Assembly: GCA_951640165.1 (NCBI GenBank)
Contig: OX621252.1
Span: forward strand, 29,409,934-29,473,933
DNA from: Pseudoips prasinana
Lineage: Eukaryota; Arthropoda; Insecta; Lepidoptera; Nolidae
Reading direction: 5' to 3'
DNA: 64,000 nt
Part shown: piece after piece, positions 9,801-18,705 of the stretch
Position numbering within the stretch: the stretch's first letter is position 1
How the letters are laid out: each line of letters starts with the position of its first letter
The notes under the pieces: model-generated
Told to the model about the DNA's origin: nothing
What the model saw: the letters and a program-made list of their open reading frames with translations, nothing else
The model's database searches: none
Translations under genes and position numbers: made by a program

Positions 9801-11215
9801 ACCTGGGACACGTAGTTGCGGGACCTGTAATGATAGATGTTAAGGAGAGCAAAAATTTCTAATTGTGACTCCCGCCCACCTTATGTGTCCATTGATTTAA
9901 TAATTTTTAAATTGAGCTCCTCGTGTGTGTTGTAATGATAAGCAAAGTCCCGTTGACAACTCTTTTATTCATAAAATGTCTATTATATTAAAACCTATAT
10001 ACAACATCTTCCCCTTAAAAATAATAAGAATTAATTAAATAAAAATTATTACATTTTCTTTAACATTAGCATTTTGATATAAACTAGCTACATCTTCCCT
10101 TTAAAAATAATTAAGAAATAATATTCCATTTTCTATTAATATAGCATTGGGCCATAACCGCTGGACATTCAGCAGGAATACTACAATGACCTCCACATTT
10201 TCGGCAAGACGGTAACGCACGCTGAGTACCTCTGGCTCCAGCGCTTCCCGCAAAATTGAACCCGCGTCCCCGACGCGCATTTCCACTGCGCCACCGCCCT
10301 CTGTAAACAGCACCTCTCACACCGATAGCATTTACTTGACCAACAGTCGATAATTTTCTACAGTTATCTCTTCAACCTCACATATCTTGACTGCCTTATC
10401 CAAATCCAAGTCTTCGGTTCTCAACAGGCGATCCCGAACGACTGTATTATTAATTCCGCAAATAATGCGGTTACGAATCAATTCTTCTTCTAAATTATTA
10501 AACTGACAATATCTACTCAGCAACTTTAATGCCGTCACATATTACTTTATTGTCTCAACTTTTTCTTCATTTCTTCTGAAGAAATTATACCTTGACATTA
10601 ATTTTTTCAACAAGACATCCACATCCGTCTTTTCACTGTCTCTCTCTTTAAACTTGCCTGTACTTCTTTATTTTCCTTACGTACTCCTGAAGCTTTAGCA
10701 AATAGCTCAAATTGAGTCTTCCATCTCTTCCATTCGTCAGCCCGGCTGACGGAGTTGCCAATGAGATTTAACTCTGATGGTGGTCGGGCATGTTCCATTT
10801 TATAAAAATAGTTTTATACCTTATCATGGTTCTATAGCATACCAAATTTTCAAATAAATCTCTGCTAATTCAATTTATTTTCAAATTAATTTTCACCGCT
10901 GTCACCATGTTGTAATGATAAGCAAAGTCCCGTTGACAACTGTTTTTCTATTGTATTAAAACCTATATACAACAGTGTGTAATAGAGTTTAGTTTTTATT
11001 TATTCAACTGGTAGCTTGTGACTAATGTTCAGTTTGAGTTGAGCAATTAATATGACACTTGTATGTCACATGACGTTAATTCATTCTTAATATCTCAATT
11101 TCTCTAATCTTTTTTCTTGTGTAATTGTCAGATCGACGACGGCGGCGGCATGATGCGCGACGCGACAGTGGACGACCTCGTCAAGATCGTAGAAGACCTC
11201 ACCCGGATACATTAA
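1635..11215 (+). CDS. DDB1: DNA damage-binding protein 1, C-terminal six exons
   Basis: DDB1 is the adaptor that docks substrate receptors (DCAFs, DDB2) onto CUL4-RING ubiquitin ligases in nucleotide-excision repair and protein turnover. The visible coding exons are 1635-1760, 3621-3770, 5342-5472, 6290-6456, 9006-9232 and 11132-11215 (stop). All are bounded by AG/GT, and the phases agree throughout. They give 294 residues that align colinearly with the end of DDB1: the third beta-propeller ([41 protein letters not shown]) and the C-terminal helical domain ([25 protein letters not shown], ending DLTRIH). The family is about 1,140 residues, so the first three quarters lie upstream of the window. 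The fourth exon's 3' 134 bp plus 26 bp of intron are tandemly amplified. Only the first donor (6457) gives an open product, because reading into the second copy meets a stop at 6579-6581. The last intron holds an RTE fragment and a short LTR element. Confidence 0.96.
2230..2408. repeat. Transposon end repeat, copy 1
   Basis: This copy shares TAAATTATAGCCTAT, GGGTGTCAGCTAACTC, CCAAATTTTATTAAAATCG and TTATAATATTAGTGTGAT with 3185-3352. Read on the minus strand the end begins ATCACACTAATATTATAA, which resembles the 5' end of lepidopteran non-autonomous Helitrons. That classification is inference. Confidence 0.5.
2697..2947 (+). repeat. Interspersed repeat family A, full-length copy
   Basis: About 250 bp run from TTACTTATCGTATGG to GACAGCATCTAGCT. 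The same blocks, in the same order, occur at 29692-29946, inverted at 52092-52321, and partially at 884-1021 and 62806-62880. Confidence 0.7.
3185..3352. repeat. Transposon end repeat, copy 2
   Basis: This is the second copy of the element end described at 2230-2408, in the same orientation and the same intron. It is diverged by scattered substitutions, so it is not a recent tandem duplication. Confidence 0.5.
3779..3812. repeat. (CA)n microsatellite
   Basis: A run of CA dinucleotides begins eight bases inside the DDB1 intron that starts at 3771, just past the splice donor. It is likely length-variable. Confidence 0.9.
3908..4215 (-). mobile_element. tRNA-derived SINE family B, copy with damaged head
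   Basis: The body matches copies at 17921-18283 and 51385-51745: CGGTCGCG-like boxes, GGCTTTACGTGCTCTCCGAG, and a CCCGGGATTTG head. On the minus strand the head should be a tRNA-like promoter. Here the B-box area reads GGGATTTGCACCCA and the A-box part is lost, so this copy is probably inactive. Confidence 0.7.
4443..4721 (-). other. Unrecognised 92-codon open frame in a DDB1 intron
   Basis: The frame codes a compact, charged protein segment (motifs [28 protein letters not shown], ending HFSKQTRAW). Its composition looks like genuine coding sequence rather than random AT-rich DNA. It abuts and slightly overlaps a LINE reverse-transcriptase tail at 4660-5090 on the same strand. It may be a captured exon or a piece of another mobile element. 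I do not recognise the family. Confidence 0.35.
4660..5090 (-). pseudogene. Jockey-type LINE reverse transcriptase, C-terminal fragment
   Basis: Read on the minus strand, about 4880-5000 gives [13 protein letters not shown], then [23 protein letters not shown] and a continuation to [10 protein letters not shown]. This is the post-RT tail typical of Jockey-clade ORF2 proteins. No catalytic domain or endonuclease is present. It lies in the DDB1 intron in antisense orientation. Confidence 0.7.
6323..8786 (+). repeat. DDB1: 160-bp tandem array: 15 identical copies plus a 64-bp partial copy of DDB1 exon sequence
   Basis: The period is exactly 160 bp. Copies start GAGTTACATGGGCC at 6323, 6483 and so on to 8563, and I found no substitution among the 15 full copies. 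Each unit carries the last 134 bp of the DDB1 exon, the donor ATCT|GTACGT, and 26 bp following it. The sixteenth, partial copy (8723-8786) differs, with GAGTCAC for GAGTTAC, GTCATGAG for GTCATGCG and CTGGTAGG for CTGGTGGG, and runs into a SINE fragment. Because 160 is not a multiple of 3, reading on shifts frame and stops in copy 2. Multiple copies cannot code an extended DDB1. Confidence 0.97.
8787..8875 (+). mobile_element. SINE family C, 3' fragment
   Basis: The text from GTCTGGTTGCCATACTATG to TTTGGAACCAGATGGCAGTGTG corresponds to the 3' body of the tRNA-headed SINE copies at 46880-47122 and 47468-47716. It marks the right border of the DDB1 exon array. Confidence 0.6.
9316..9500 (+). pseudogene. 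RTE LINE, C-terminal ORF fragment
   Basis: The sequence encodes pieces matching the end of the RTE protein at 48424-51303. IGTVKWQWA corresponds to IAKLKWQWA, and downstream CGACCACGAACCGGAA and GGGCCGATGATCTTGC match the DNA encoding WRPRTGRR and WTDDL. It is frameshifted and lies in the last DDB1 intron. Confidence 0.75.
9928..10974 (-). mobile_element. Short LTR retroelement containing only gag (TR-GAG/TRIM-like)
   Basis: Direct repeats at 9928-10006 and 10908-10974 begin TGTTGTAATG and end TATACAACA, the canonical TG...CA LTR form. They share GATAAGCAAAGTCCCGTTG and ACCTATATACAACA, and differ by a 12-bp indel. They are flanked by the same 5-bp target duplication GTGTG (9923-9927 and 10975-10979). 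On the minus strand a TGGTGACAGC primer-binding site adjoins the 5' LTR, and a purine tract AAGGGGAAGA immediately precedes the 3' LTR. The interior, about 900 bp, holds a degraded gag and no protease, RT or integrase. It lies in the last DDB1 intron, antisense to the gene. Confidence 0.9.
10101..10798 (-). pseudogene. gag: Ty3/Gypsy-like gag remnant
   Basis: Several frames on the minus strand together resemble an insect Gypsy-type gag. The start is [11 protein letters not shown] followed by [18 protein letters not shown] middle part reads [19 protein letters not shown]. An Arg/Gly-rich segment then leads to a zinc-knuckle-like [14 protein letters not shown]. Frameshifts and stops separate the pieces, so no intact Gag can be made. 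Inside the short LTR element it is the only coding content. Confidence 0.75.
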
Positions 11216-11240
11216 CAACACTATAGCTATATTGGAGTTC

Positions 11241-11246
11241 AATAAA
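11241..11246 (+). terminator. DDB1: DDB1 polyadenylation signal
   Basis: AATAAA lies 26 bases after the DDB1 stop codon. No other AATAAA lies nearer, so it probably defines the 3' end of the transcript. A LINE begins about 100 bp downstream. Confidence 0.75.
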
Positions 11247-13621
11247 GAATTTACGTACTTCCATAACGAGACTTTCATTTATTCTAGACGGATAATAAGA
11301 CCTCCCAATTAAAATACAGGCAAGTCAGAGGAGGAAAGTAGTATAAAAAAACAACAGTAAATTGGTAATATGTGGGGATTTTAACATCGATACTTTAAAA
11401 AGAAATCGTGTAACGCTCGACTTTGAATTTTTTCTAATGAATTTTAATCTTACATTAGCGCTAAAAGAACCAACGCGACTAACGAGCCTAAGTTGTATAG
11501 ACAACTTTGCACATAATTCAAAGAAAAAGTGCAGTGTCGAAATAATTGACCTGTGTTTATCTGACCACACTGCCCAGATTTTTAAGATTCAAGTTAAAAA
11601 AACATGCAAAATAAACTCGTGGCGCATTCGTAAACGTGATATATCACAAGAAAATCTCATAAAATTCAAGAATTATTTGCAAAGTTTGTCCTTTTCTCAA
11701 GTTTATATCGCAAACGATCCCAACGAAGCGTATAATTGCTTCATAGAGTTATTTAAATTGTTATATGATCTATGTTTTCCTTTTAAATTAATAACAATTA
11801 AAGCTAATAAGTCTCCTAAGTGGATTTCTCGAGGAATAAGACTTTGTTGCAAAAAAAAACGTTCATTACTATGGAAATACAGAAAGTCACCGAATTCAGA
11901 AAATAGAGCTAATTTTAGATCATATTCAAGCAGACTAAAGAAAATTATTCATCTAACCCAGAAGGCACAAAATAACTCGCACATTGAATAATCAAGTAAT
12001 AAGTCAAAGGCTGCTTGGCAAATAATTAACCATTTCAAAAGTATGCCTGATCCTATCTTGCAAATTATAAAATCTGGAATGGTTGTAAAAGATCCAAAGG
12101 AAATAGCAAATTCCTTTAACGATTTCTTCATAGACCAAATTTCATGCAATTCTATCATAAAAACCGATAAAAAACCGGTATATTTAGTAAATAATTCACA
12201 CTCTCTTTTTATCACCGGTTATTCCCCAAGATATATTAGAATTGATTAAAAGCCTCAAAAATAAAAACAGTTGTGGTTATGATGGGGTATTGACGAAAGT
12301 AATTAAATTCGTGCCGCATTTAATAGCTTCACGTTTATGTCACATTATAAATACAAGTTTGAGTCTTGGCGTATTTCCTGACAAACTGAAGACAGTTATT
12401 GTTAAACCTCTTCACAAAAAAGACTGTAAAGATAATATGGCTAATTATAGACCAATAGCTTTAACATCTGTATTTTCTAAGATAATCGATAAAATTATTT
12501 ACCTTTCAATTTATGGTTTTTTCACAAAATTTGATATTTTATGTGACGAACAAAAGGGATTCCGGAAAAATAGAAATATTAACATGGCAATATTTGACTT
12601 ATTAAAAATGATTTTGACAAATGTAGACAAAAAAATACCAATATGTGCCCTTTATACTGACATGTCTAAAGCTTTTGACTATATAAAATATGACACGCTT
12701 TTTGATAAACTTTATGCTTATGGAATGAGGGGAAATACGTTAAATCTCATTAAATCATACCTCCACAACCGCATACAATATACAGAAGTAACAAAAATAA
12801 ATACAAAGACCAAGCTAGAGGAAAAATATCTATCTAGGGGTCGCGTAATAAAGTATGGTGTTCCCCAGGGCTCGGTCCTCGGCTCTCTATTATTTTTATT
12901 ATATATAAATGATTTACCAAAACAAACTAAACATCCAATGATTATATTTGCTGACGACAGCACCGTACTAATTAAATGTACAGACAAAAGTACTTATAAG
13001 TCAGAAATAAGTGGTGCGTTAAACACTATAATTAATTGGTCACATTCAAGTAACCTTGTAATAAATTTACAAAAAACTAATTTAATGAGCTTTTATCAGC
13101 GTACATGCAAACCCAGTTTAGATATTAACCAAAACGGAGAAATGATTAACGAGGTTAGCACTGCAAAGTTTTTAGGAATTTTTCTCGACAGTAAGCTAAC
13201 GTTGAAACCACAAACTGAACATGTATGCATTAAATTAAGCAAGTCTGCATATGTCTTGTTTAGTCTGTCAAAAAAGGTTAACATTCACACTTTGTTGATA
13301 GCGTACCATGTCTTAGTTTCCTCAGTCCTAAGATTCGGAATTATATTTTGGGGCAACTGTAGCGAAAGAGAAACAATATTCAAGGCCCAAAAAAGATGCA
13401 TACGTTCAATGACAGGACTTAAGTATACAGATAGCTGTGCTCCCACTTTCAAGCAATTAAAAATATTAACTTTTCCATCGTTATACATATTAGAAACTAG
13501 CTGTGCCCGCGACTTCGTTCGCGTGGATGTCGGAACTTAACAATGTATTTTTTAGTGTAAAGCGCTGTGGGAGGATACCGATACAATTTCTTTTTTAATT
13601 TAATTTAGTGCTTCTTTATTT

Positions 13622-14805
13622 TACCTGTGGAACCATCTGGAGCGTAAACAAAAACGTTATTGGGGTCGTTTATGCGTGAAAGAGCTACGTATAGTTGACC
13701 ATGGGAAAAGCATCCAATACTTAGGTCCATCCCCGCAACGGATAATGTCTAGCTTTATTAATCGTCATGGCATAACAGAGACTGACTGGGAATTGCACTG
13801 GTTTGAAAGAGAAAGGAAAGTTTTAAGGAATTATAACATATATATAAATTGGAATAAAAACAATATCACCGGCGCCGCAACCTGTTAATATTTCAGCTTC
13901 GATAATGTTTTGCTGTAGATTTGTGACTTTGAGCCGAGTGCCGTTACAAAGTTTGGGGGGACATGAATTTCTGAGGAGAATTATTGGTACACCGATTTTT
14001 AAAACTATTTTGTGGGCTGGAAGTCCGGGTGTGCTGAGGGAATCCAAAAATTCTACTGGGTAATGCGTGGCGTCATCTTCTTCCATACCTGTATTTATTG
14101 AGCTATATTCTTTACTATTCCCGGACGCATGAGTCAATATTTTGAAATTAATTGCCGCAGCTTGGTCATTGCGGGGAGTCAAAATAGCTCGCTGACATAG
14201 CCAAGAACCAGCTTGATTGCCAATGTTTGTGGTATCTCCGTACACAGAAGAAATTAGCTCCAGCTGTGATGTAACGTAAGAGCAGAGATTACCAATCAAT
14301 ATAACTTTTCCATATTCTTGTACGGGGTATGTGCCATCGCCTATTTTTTTACAATAAATTGGCAAACTCCTGTGCATTTTCGCAGCCTCTGACTGATCAG
14401 GTTCCCTCCTATACTTATAACTATCTCTTGAATAGCCAATAAGGACCTGTTGTGACAAATTTCACGTACCTTGTCAGGAATTTCTCCATCAGTATTTAGT
14501 TGTACATGTCTCATAAAATCTTCAGCATACTTGTCATGGTATTTTTTCCATAACTGGTTAGCACCCGATAACGCACAAAAGGTCCATAAGATGGCAAACA
14601 AATGTCGCAAGCGCTGTGGACTATCGCTCACGCATCCTTCCGCTAGAGCGTCATCCCAATGCTGACCTCCATCTAATAAATGGCGTGCTCGGCAAGCGGC
14701 CTGGTATGTGGGATGTTCAATATCATCCATTTTACGGAGCTCAGTTAAGACGTAGGTCCTCGCACTACATGGACCAGACTGTGGGATGAACTCACACGTG
14801 AGCAC
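13622..14805 (-). pseudogene. Helitron PIF1-type helicase, broken
   Basis: Minus-strand order is: 14805-14341, the region upstream of the helicase (ARTYVLTELRKMDDIEHPTY, HLFAILWTFC, LWKKYHDKYAEDF); 14458-13823, the helicase (NLCSYVTSQLEL, AILTPRNDQAAAINF, LPAHKIVLKIGVPIILLRN, PPKLCNGTRLKV); and about 13708-13622, the extreme C-terminus (CFSHGQLYVALSRINDPN). Frameshifts separate the parts, and a large deletion removes the central Walker region between the first two. The enzyme would unwind and join DNA in rolling-circle transposition; this copy cannot. Confidence 0.85.
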
Positions 14806-14849
14806 GCCACGTGAACCTGACCGCCTTCCTTAAGTCAATTCCAGCTAAC

Positions 14850-15112
14850 TTGAGAGTTGGACTTTGCGATTTGTTGATGGTTATCGCGACACACACTTTT
14901 ATAGGGAACTACAGTATTTTAAACTGAAAAGGGAGATCATTCGGCACTAACGGAATACGTGACACGAACACTGTTTCTCCCTGGGCGGATCCAGGCATAA
15001 TAGTAGCCTCTATAACACGATGCAAAGCTTTGACTTGAAGCCTAGTGCCGTTGCAAAGTTTAGGTGGCTTCAAATTCCTCAGAACCATTATAGATATACC
15101 CACACGCAACAT
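14850..15112 (-). pseudogene. Second Helitron helicase C-terminal fragment
   Basis: The fragment encodes IMVLRNLKPPKLCNGTRL and LVPNDLPFQFKIL, then continues in another frame as AITINKSQSPTLKLAGIDL. This is the same part of the helicase that is already present at 13823-13990. Two helicase C-termini in one element show that the Helitron is a composite of at least two copies. Confidence 0.8.
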
Positions 15113-15167
15113 ACATAGGGGATGTATGTTGCGTGTGGGTATACCTATAATGGTTCTGAGGAATTTG
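15071..15167. repeat. Inverted duplication with 5-nt spacer
   Basis: Arms 15071-15116 and 15122-15167 are reverse complements over 46 nt with one mismatch, separated by AGGGG. The left arm is part of the helicase C-terminal coding sequence. The right arm is its inverted copy. Confidence 0.9.
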
Positions 15168-17522
15168 AAATATTATTTGGAATATTATACGCCCTTAGGG
15201 GTGGAAATTCCTAAAATCCTGAAATACATATTTTTATTTTTAACGGAAAGGCCATACCAATTTTCATGCTTTTCACTTAAAAAATTACACACTTTTCATA
15301 AAAACTTACATCCCCTATTTTACGCCCTTTGGGTGGAATTTCCAAAACTTCTAAAATATTTATTTTTATTTTTAGCTGAACTACTAAATATAAGTTTCAA
15401 TGCCTTTAACTACAAAAATGACGGATTTTCATACAATCTTTCATTCTCTATTTTACCCCCTTAGGGTTAGTATTTCCAAAAACCCTTCCTTAGTGAATGC
15501 ATACGTCATAAAAGTACCTACAGACAAAATTTCAAGTCTCTAACCCCAGCCGTTCAGGCTGTGCGTTGATATGTCAGTCAGTCAGTTCCCTCTTTTACAT
15601 AGGTAGGTATATAGATTTGTGCTGAGAAAATTATGAGAGACAGGGTTAATTTACTACATTCAAATACATTCAATCGGACAGGCTTGATAAAATTCGAATC
15701 GTCTGTAGGTACATTCGCGTTACAAACGAAACGACAGCACAAACTTTCGATCGACTGACATTATAATTTAAAATTAAATTATAACAAATCCAACCTTCCA
15801 CATAATTCAATTTGCCCAAAGAAAACAGATTTTTTTAATAACCAATTTTGGACAACAACATACTTCTAGGCAACCAAGACCTTATTTCGAAACAATTCAG
15901 TACATTCAAAACCCTACGTAATCAATGTAATCATGCAATCAGCAAACACGGGCAAATAAATCCATGGGCAAATCTTAACACCGCGAGTCAAAATAAATGC
16001 ACAACGACATCTATCGAAATAAAAATCAACTATCAACCTAGTTCATGCAGAAAAGAGATATCATAATATGCACAATGACATCTATCGGACAGTTAGGTAG
16101 CTCAACTATAAACATTAGTTCATCTTGAAGTAATGAAATGTGTGTTATTTTTCTTCATGATTACTTTAAATCTAATATCTTTTGATAGACTGAACCGATT
16201 GCAATAAAACAAAAACTAAATGTTACCTCAAGTTACGCTCAATCGTTGTGTATAAAAGTTATCTACATTACTTTAGTATATTTTACGTGATACCCGAACA
16301 TATAAACAGACAAACAGACACACAGACAAACAGACAAAAATTCTAAAAAGGCTGGAAATGGGTTCTTTTGGTTGTTCTTTAATACCCTGGCTATTTTTTT
16401 TGGATTTTCTTTTGATGTACAAAAATTATTTTTCTACAGATTTATTATATGTATATAGATTTTGATATTTGATAAATGTAATAACAATTTGTTCCCTTCA
16501 TTACATGAAAATAGAAAACACCATGTACAATTGCGTTCACAATATAAAAATGTATTATGCACTGGTGGCTTCCACACAATCCACACTGCACTATTGAAAA
16601 AAAGTGTTTTACATATGGGTCCCGCCATATAATAAATTACCAGATAGCTTTAAGGACGAACCGATATCAAAATTCAAGAGTAAGGTCATGCAACTACTAA
16701 TCGAAAAGTGTTACTATTCAATAACAGATTTTTTTAATGATAATTTTTAATTTACTATAGGATTTAACTGTTTTTGAAATTGTAATTTAGACAATAATGT
16801 AAATTATGCATAACACTATTTGACATTGTATATCTGACTTATTAATTATTCAATTCATTGACTGTTTTTATATATCATTCAATTTAATTAATCTTGACAT
16901 TGCAATTGTTAATTTTAGTTGTTATTGCTATTAATTAAATTACAATTACCTTTTGCATGCTTTTTTGGCAGAATGTAGGTATAGGATGCTAATAATAATT
17001 GTAACACCTAAATGTTTTACCTGCATTCTTAGCAAATAAACTGATTGATTGATTGATTGCAATAACAATGAAAACAAACAATACTTCAAAATATCACCGA
17101 ACAAATTTAATTGATTCCTTTATGTTAGTATTTTTAATGTTTGCAATAACAAGCCTCGTAAGTGGAAAGATTTGATTGAAGTACAAAAACCGGAATGGCG
17201 CAAGCTTGTCGTGAGCAAATGCGCGTTTTTCAGCAGCACAAAGCTCAAAAATGAGGCTCAAATGCTCGATTGAGAGCAAAACACGATGACCTGAACGCCG
17301 CAAACCCATGACTATTCAATATAACTATGTTGTTGGGCAACTTACATGAACTAAGTACGTACCAGAGTTTGCTATAAAGAAAGGCTATAGCAGATATCTT
17401 CGGGCGCACTAACGCCGCAAAGACTACGAGTTACAGTGGCCGACCATGCGCCATGACCGAAAATCGGTCGGACCTATCGCTCAGCAAAAATACTGTTATT
17501 TATAGTTTAAACATTACGTGCA

Positions 17523-17591
17523 CCTCTGCCACAAAAAAAAATAACGTCACCAGTCAGAACTGGTGACGTTATTTTTTTTTGTGGCAGAGGT
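17523..17591. repeat. Hairpin-forming inverted repeat
   Basis: Arms of about 31 nt (CCTCTGCCAC, A-tract, AACGTCACCAG and its complement) are separated by TCAGAA. The arms differ only in the length of the A/T run. The DNA to the right (GGTAAGTGATCACCGCCGCC) resembles a common lepidopteran repeat. Confidence 0.85.
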
Positions 17592-17920
17592 CGACAAATG
17601 AGCAAGTGGGTCACCTGATGGTAAGTGATCACCGCCGCCCATAGACACTCGCAACACCAGGTTTCGTGGGTGCGTTGCCGCCGTTGCCGGCCGTTAACAG
17701 TTAGCAAACAAGTGTCGCTGACCCTCCCCCCCACTCCTATGAGCTCTGGCGACCTTACTCACACTCAGAAACACAACATTAAATTATTAATGTTATTATT
17801 AAGGAATGTCTACGTTCGCTTGATATGACATCACTCACGGGATGACCAACCTTAGCTCAAACCGATGCATCAGTACCTAGTTACAGGAAATCAGTGTGAA
17901 TGTTCTAACTTTGACTGATG

Positions 17921-18283
17921 ATGATGTCTTCCCGGCCGAATTTCGGCCACAGCGGCCATTCTCAATGGAGATTAGCCAATTGCGCAGGACATAATATAGT
18001 GCACAAGTGTTTGCGCAAACACAGGGGCACTTTCTATTCTTCACTCTTATGATCCGATGGGACGACTAGCGACACGACCGGAAAGAGGTCAGGTACAGGA
18101 CCGACGGCTTTACGTGCTCTCCGAGGCACGGGGGTGTAACACCGCCAACTTCCAGACTTCGGGCTGATACTGAGAAATTTCTTTTTACGGAAAAATCCCA
18201 AAATCACCTTGTGACCCAACCCGGGATTTGAACCCAGGACCTCATTTTCGGCGGTTGAACACGCTACCGCTGACTAAGGAACA
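17921..18283 (-). mobile_element. tRNA-derived SINE family B, near complete
   Basis: On the minus strand it starts with a tRNA-like head (GTCCTGGGTTCAAATCCCGG forms the B box), followed by a body with CTCGGAGAGCACGTAAAGCC. It ends in a short trinucleotide-type tail near 17921. Two other copies lie at 3908-4215 and 51385-51745. Confidence 0.8.
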
Positions 18284-18705
18284 TCTAAAAGTAAGTCATC
18301 GGTTTGTTAATATTATAAGTAGGTTTTTGAATATAGTAAAATATACCAGTAATATTTAAATATACCATTTTATCCCTGACATTACATATGTCCGGGATAT
18401 TACGAGTTATTTATCCCTTTGTAAGGCACTATGTACTACTCTGTCAAGAAAGTACCGGGAAAAGATCAATAATATACAAAATGTTTGTTATTCATCCAAA
18501 TTTATTTTATCACCTTCAAAGTATGCTCCTTCAGAAACGATACTCTTACGCCAACGAATAATCCATTCATCAAAACATTTTTTAAACGCTGCTTTCAGAA
18601 TTGAGTTCAGTTCTCGCCGCGCAGTTCTCCTTTATGTCTTCTACCGATTGAAAACGGGTATCACGAAGTGGTAATTTGAGTTTAAGAAAAAGAAAGAAGT
18701 CAGCT

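Larger units (their letters stand above)
13497..16459 (-). mobile_element. Helitron inserted A|T inside the LINE ORF
   Basis: On the minus strand the element begins TCTATATACATATAATAAAT at 16459 and ends CTAG at 13497, just after a CGCGA...TCGCG hairpin. These are the canonical 5'-TC, subterminal hairpin and 3'-CTRR of Helitrons. Flanking host bases are A (13496) and T (16460), with no target duplication, as expected. Closing 13496 to 16460 in silico keeps the LINE frame open, which fixes both ends. The interior holds a broken Rep/helicase and a second Helitron-like 5' end at 15615 (TCTATATACCTACC). Confidence 0.85.
11362..16750 (+). pseudogene. LINE endonuclease/reverse-transcriptase ORF2 remnant (interrupted)
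   Basis: Segments in order are: 11362-11991, endonuclease end with SDHTAQIF (a TAA stop breaks the frame at about 11989); 12043-12210, linker, followed by a frameshift near 12205; 12242-13496, RT with NYRPIALTSVFSKI, ALYTDMSKAFDYI, YGVPQGSVLGSLLF and FADDSTVLI; and 16460-16750, the C-terminal domain. After the Helitron, the frame continues in phase to a 1-bp shift near 16630, then KLPDSFKDEP to the stop at 16750. The RT motifs look catalytically complete, but the stop and frameshifts make it a dead copy. Confidence 0.88.
11340..17059 (+). mobile_element. CR1/Jockey-superfamily LINE, 5'-truncated and split by a Helitron
   Basis: The LINE runs from within its endonuclease (VICGDFNID at about 11362) through RT to its C-terminal domain. 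It is then interrupted at 13496/13497, and resumes at 16460 to a 3' end with a GATT-type microsatellite tail at about 17040-17059. The 5' end is truncated in the endonuclease. The insertion lies just beyond the DDB1 polyadenylation signal in the same orientation. I could not identify a target-site duplication. Confidence 0.9.

Noticed and set aside
13497..15615. Shorter Helitron ending at the internal TCTATATACC
   Set aside because: Joining 13496 to 15616 also gives an A|T site and briefly open frame, but the following sequence does not resemble the LINE C-terminus. Joining to 16460 does.
16401..16416. Helitron 5' end at 16415 (TCAAAAGAAAATCC)
   Set aside because: It would join in frame for a few codons only, and lacks the TCTATATA-type terminus that is present at 16459.
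17523..17591. Rho-independent transcription terminator
   Set aside because: The hairpin with a T-run resembles one, but this is a eukaryotic nuclear genome with polyadenylation-based termination.
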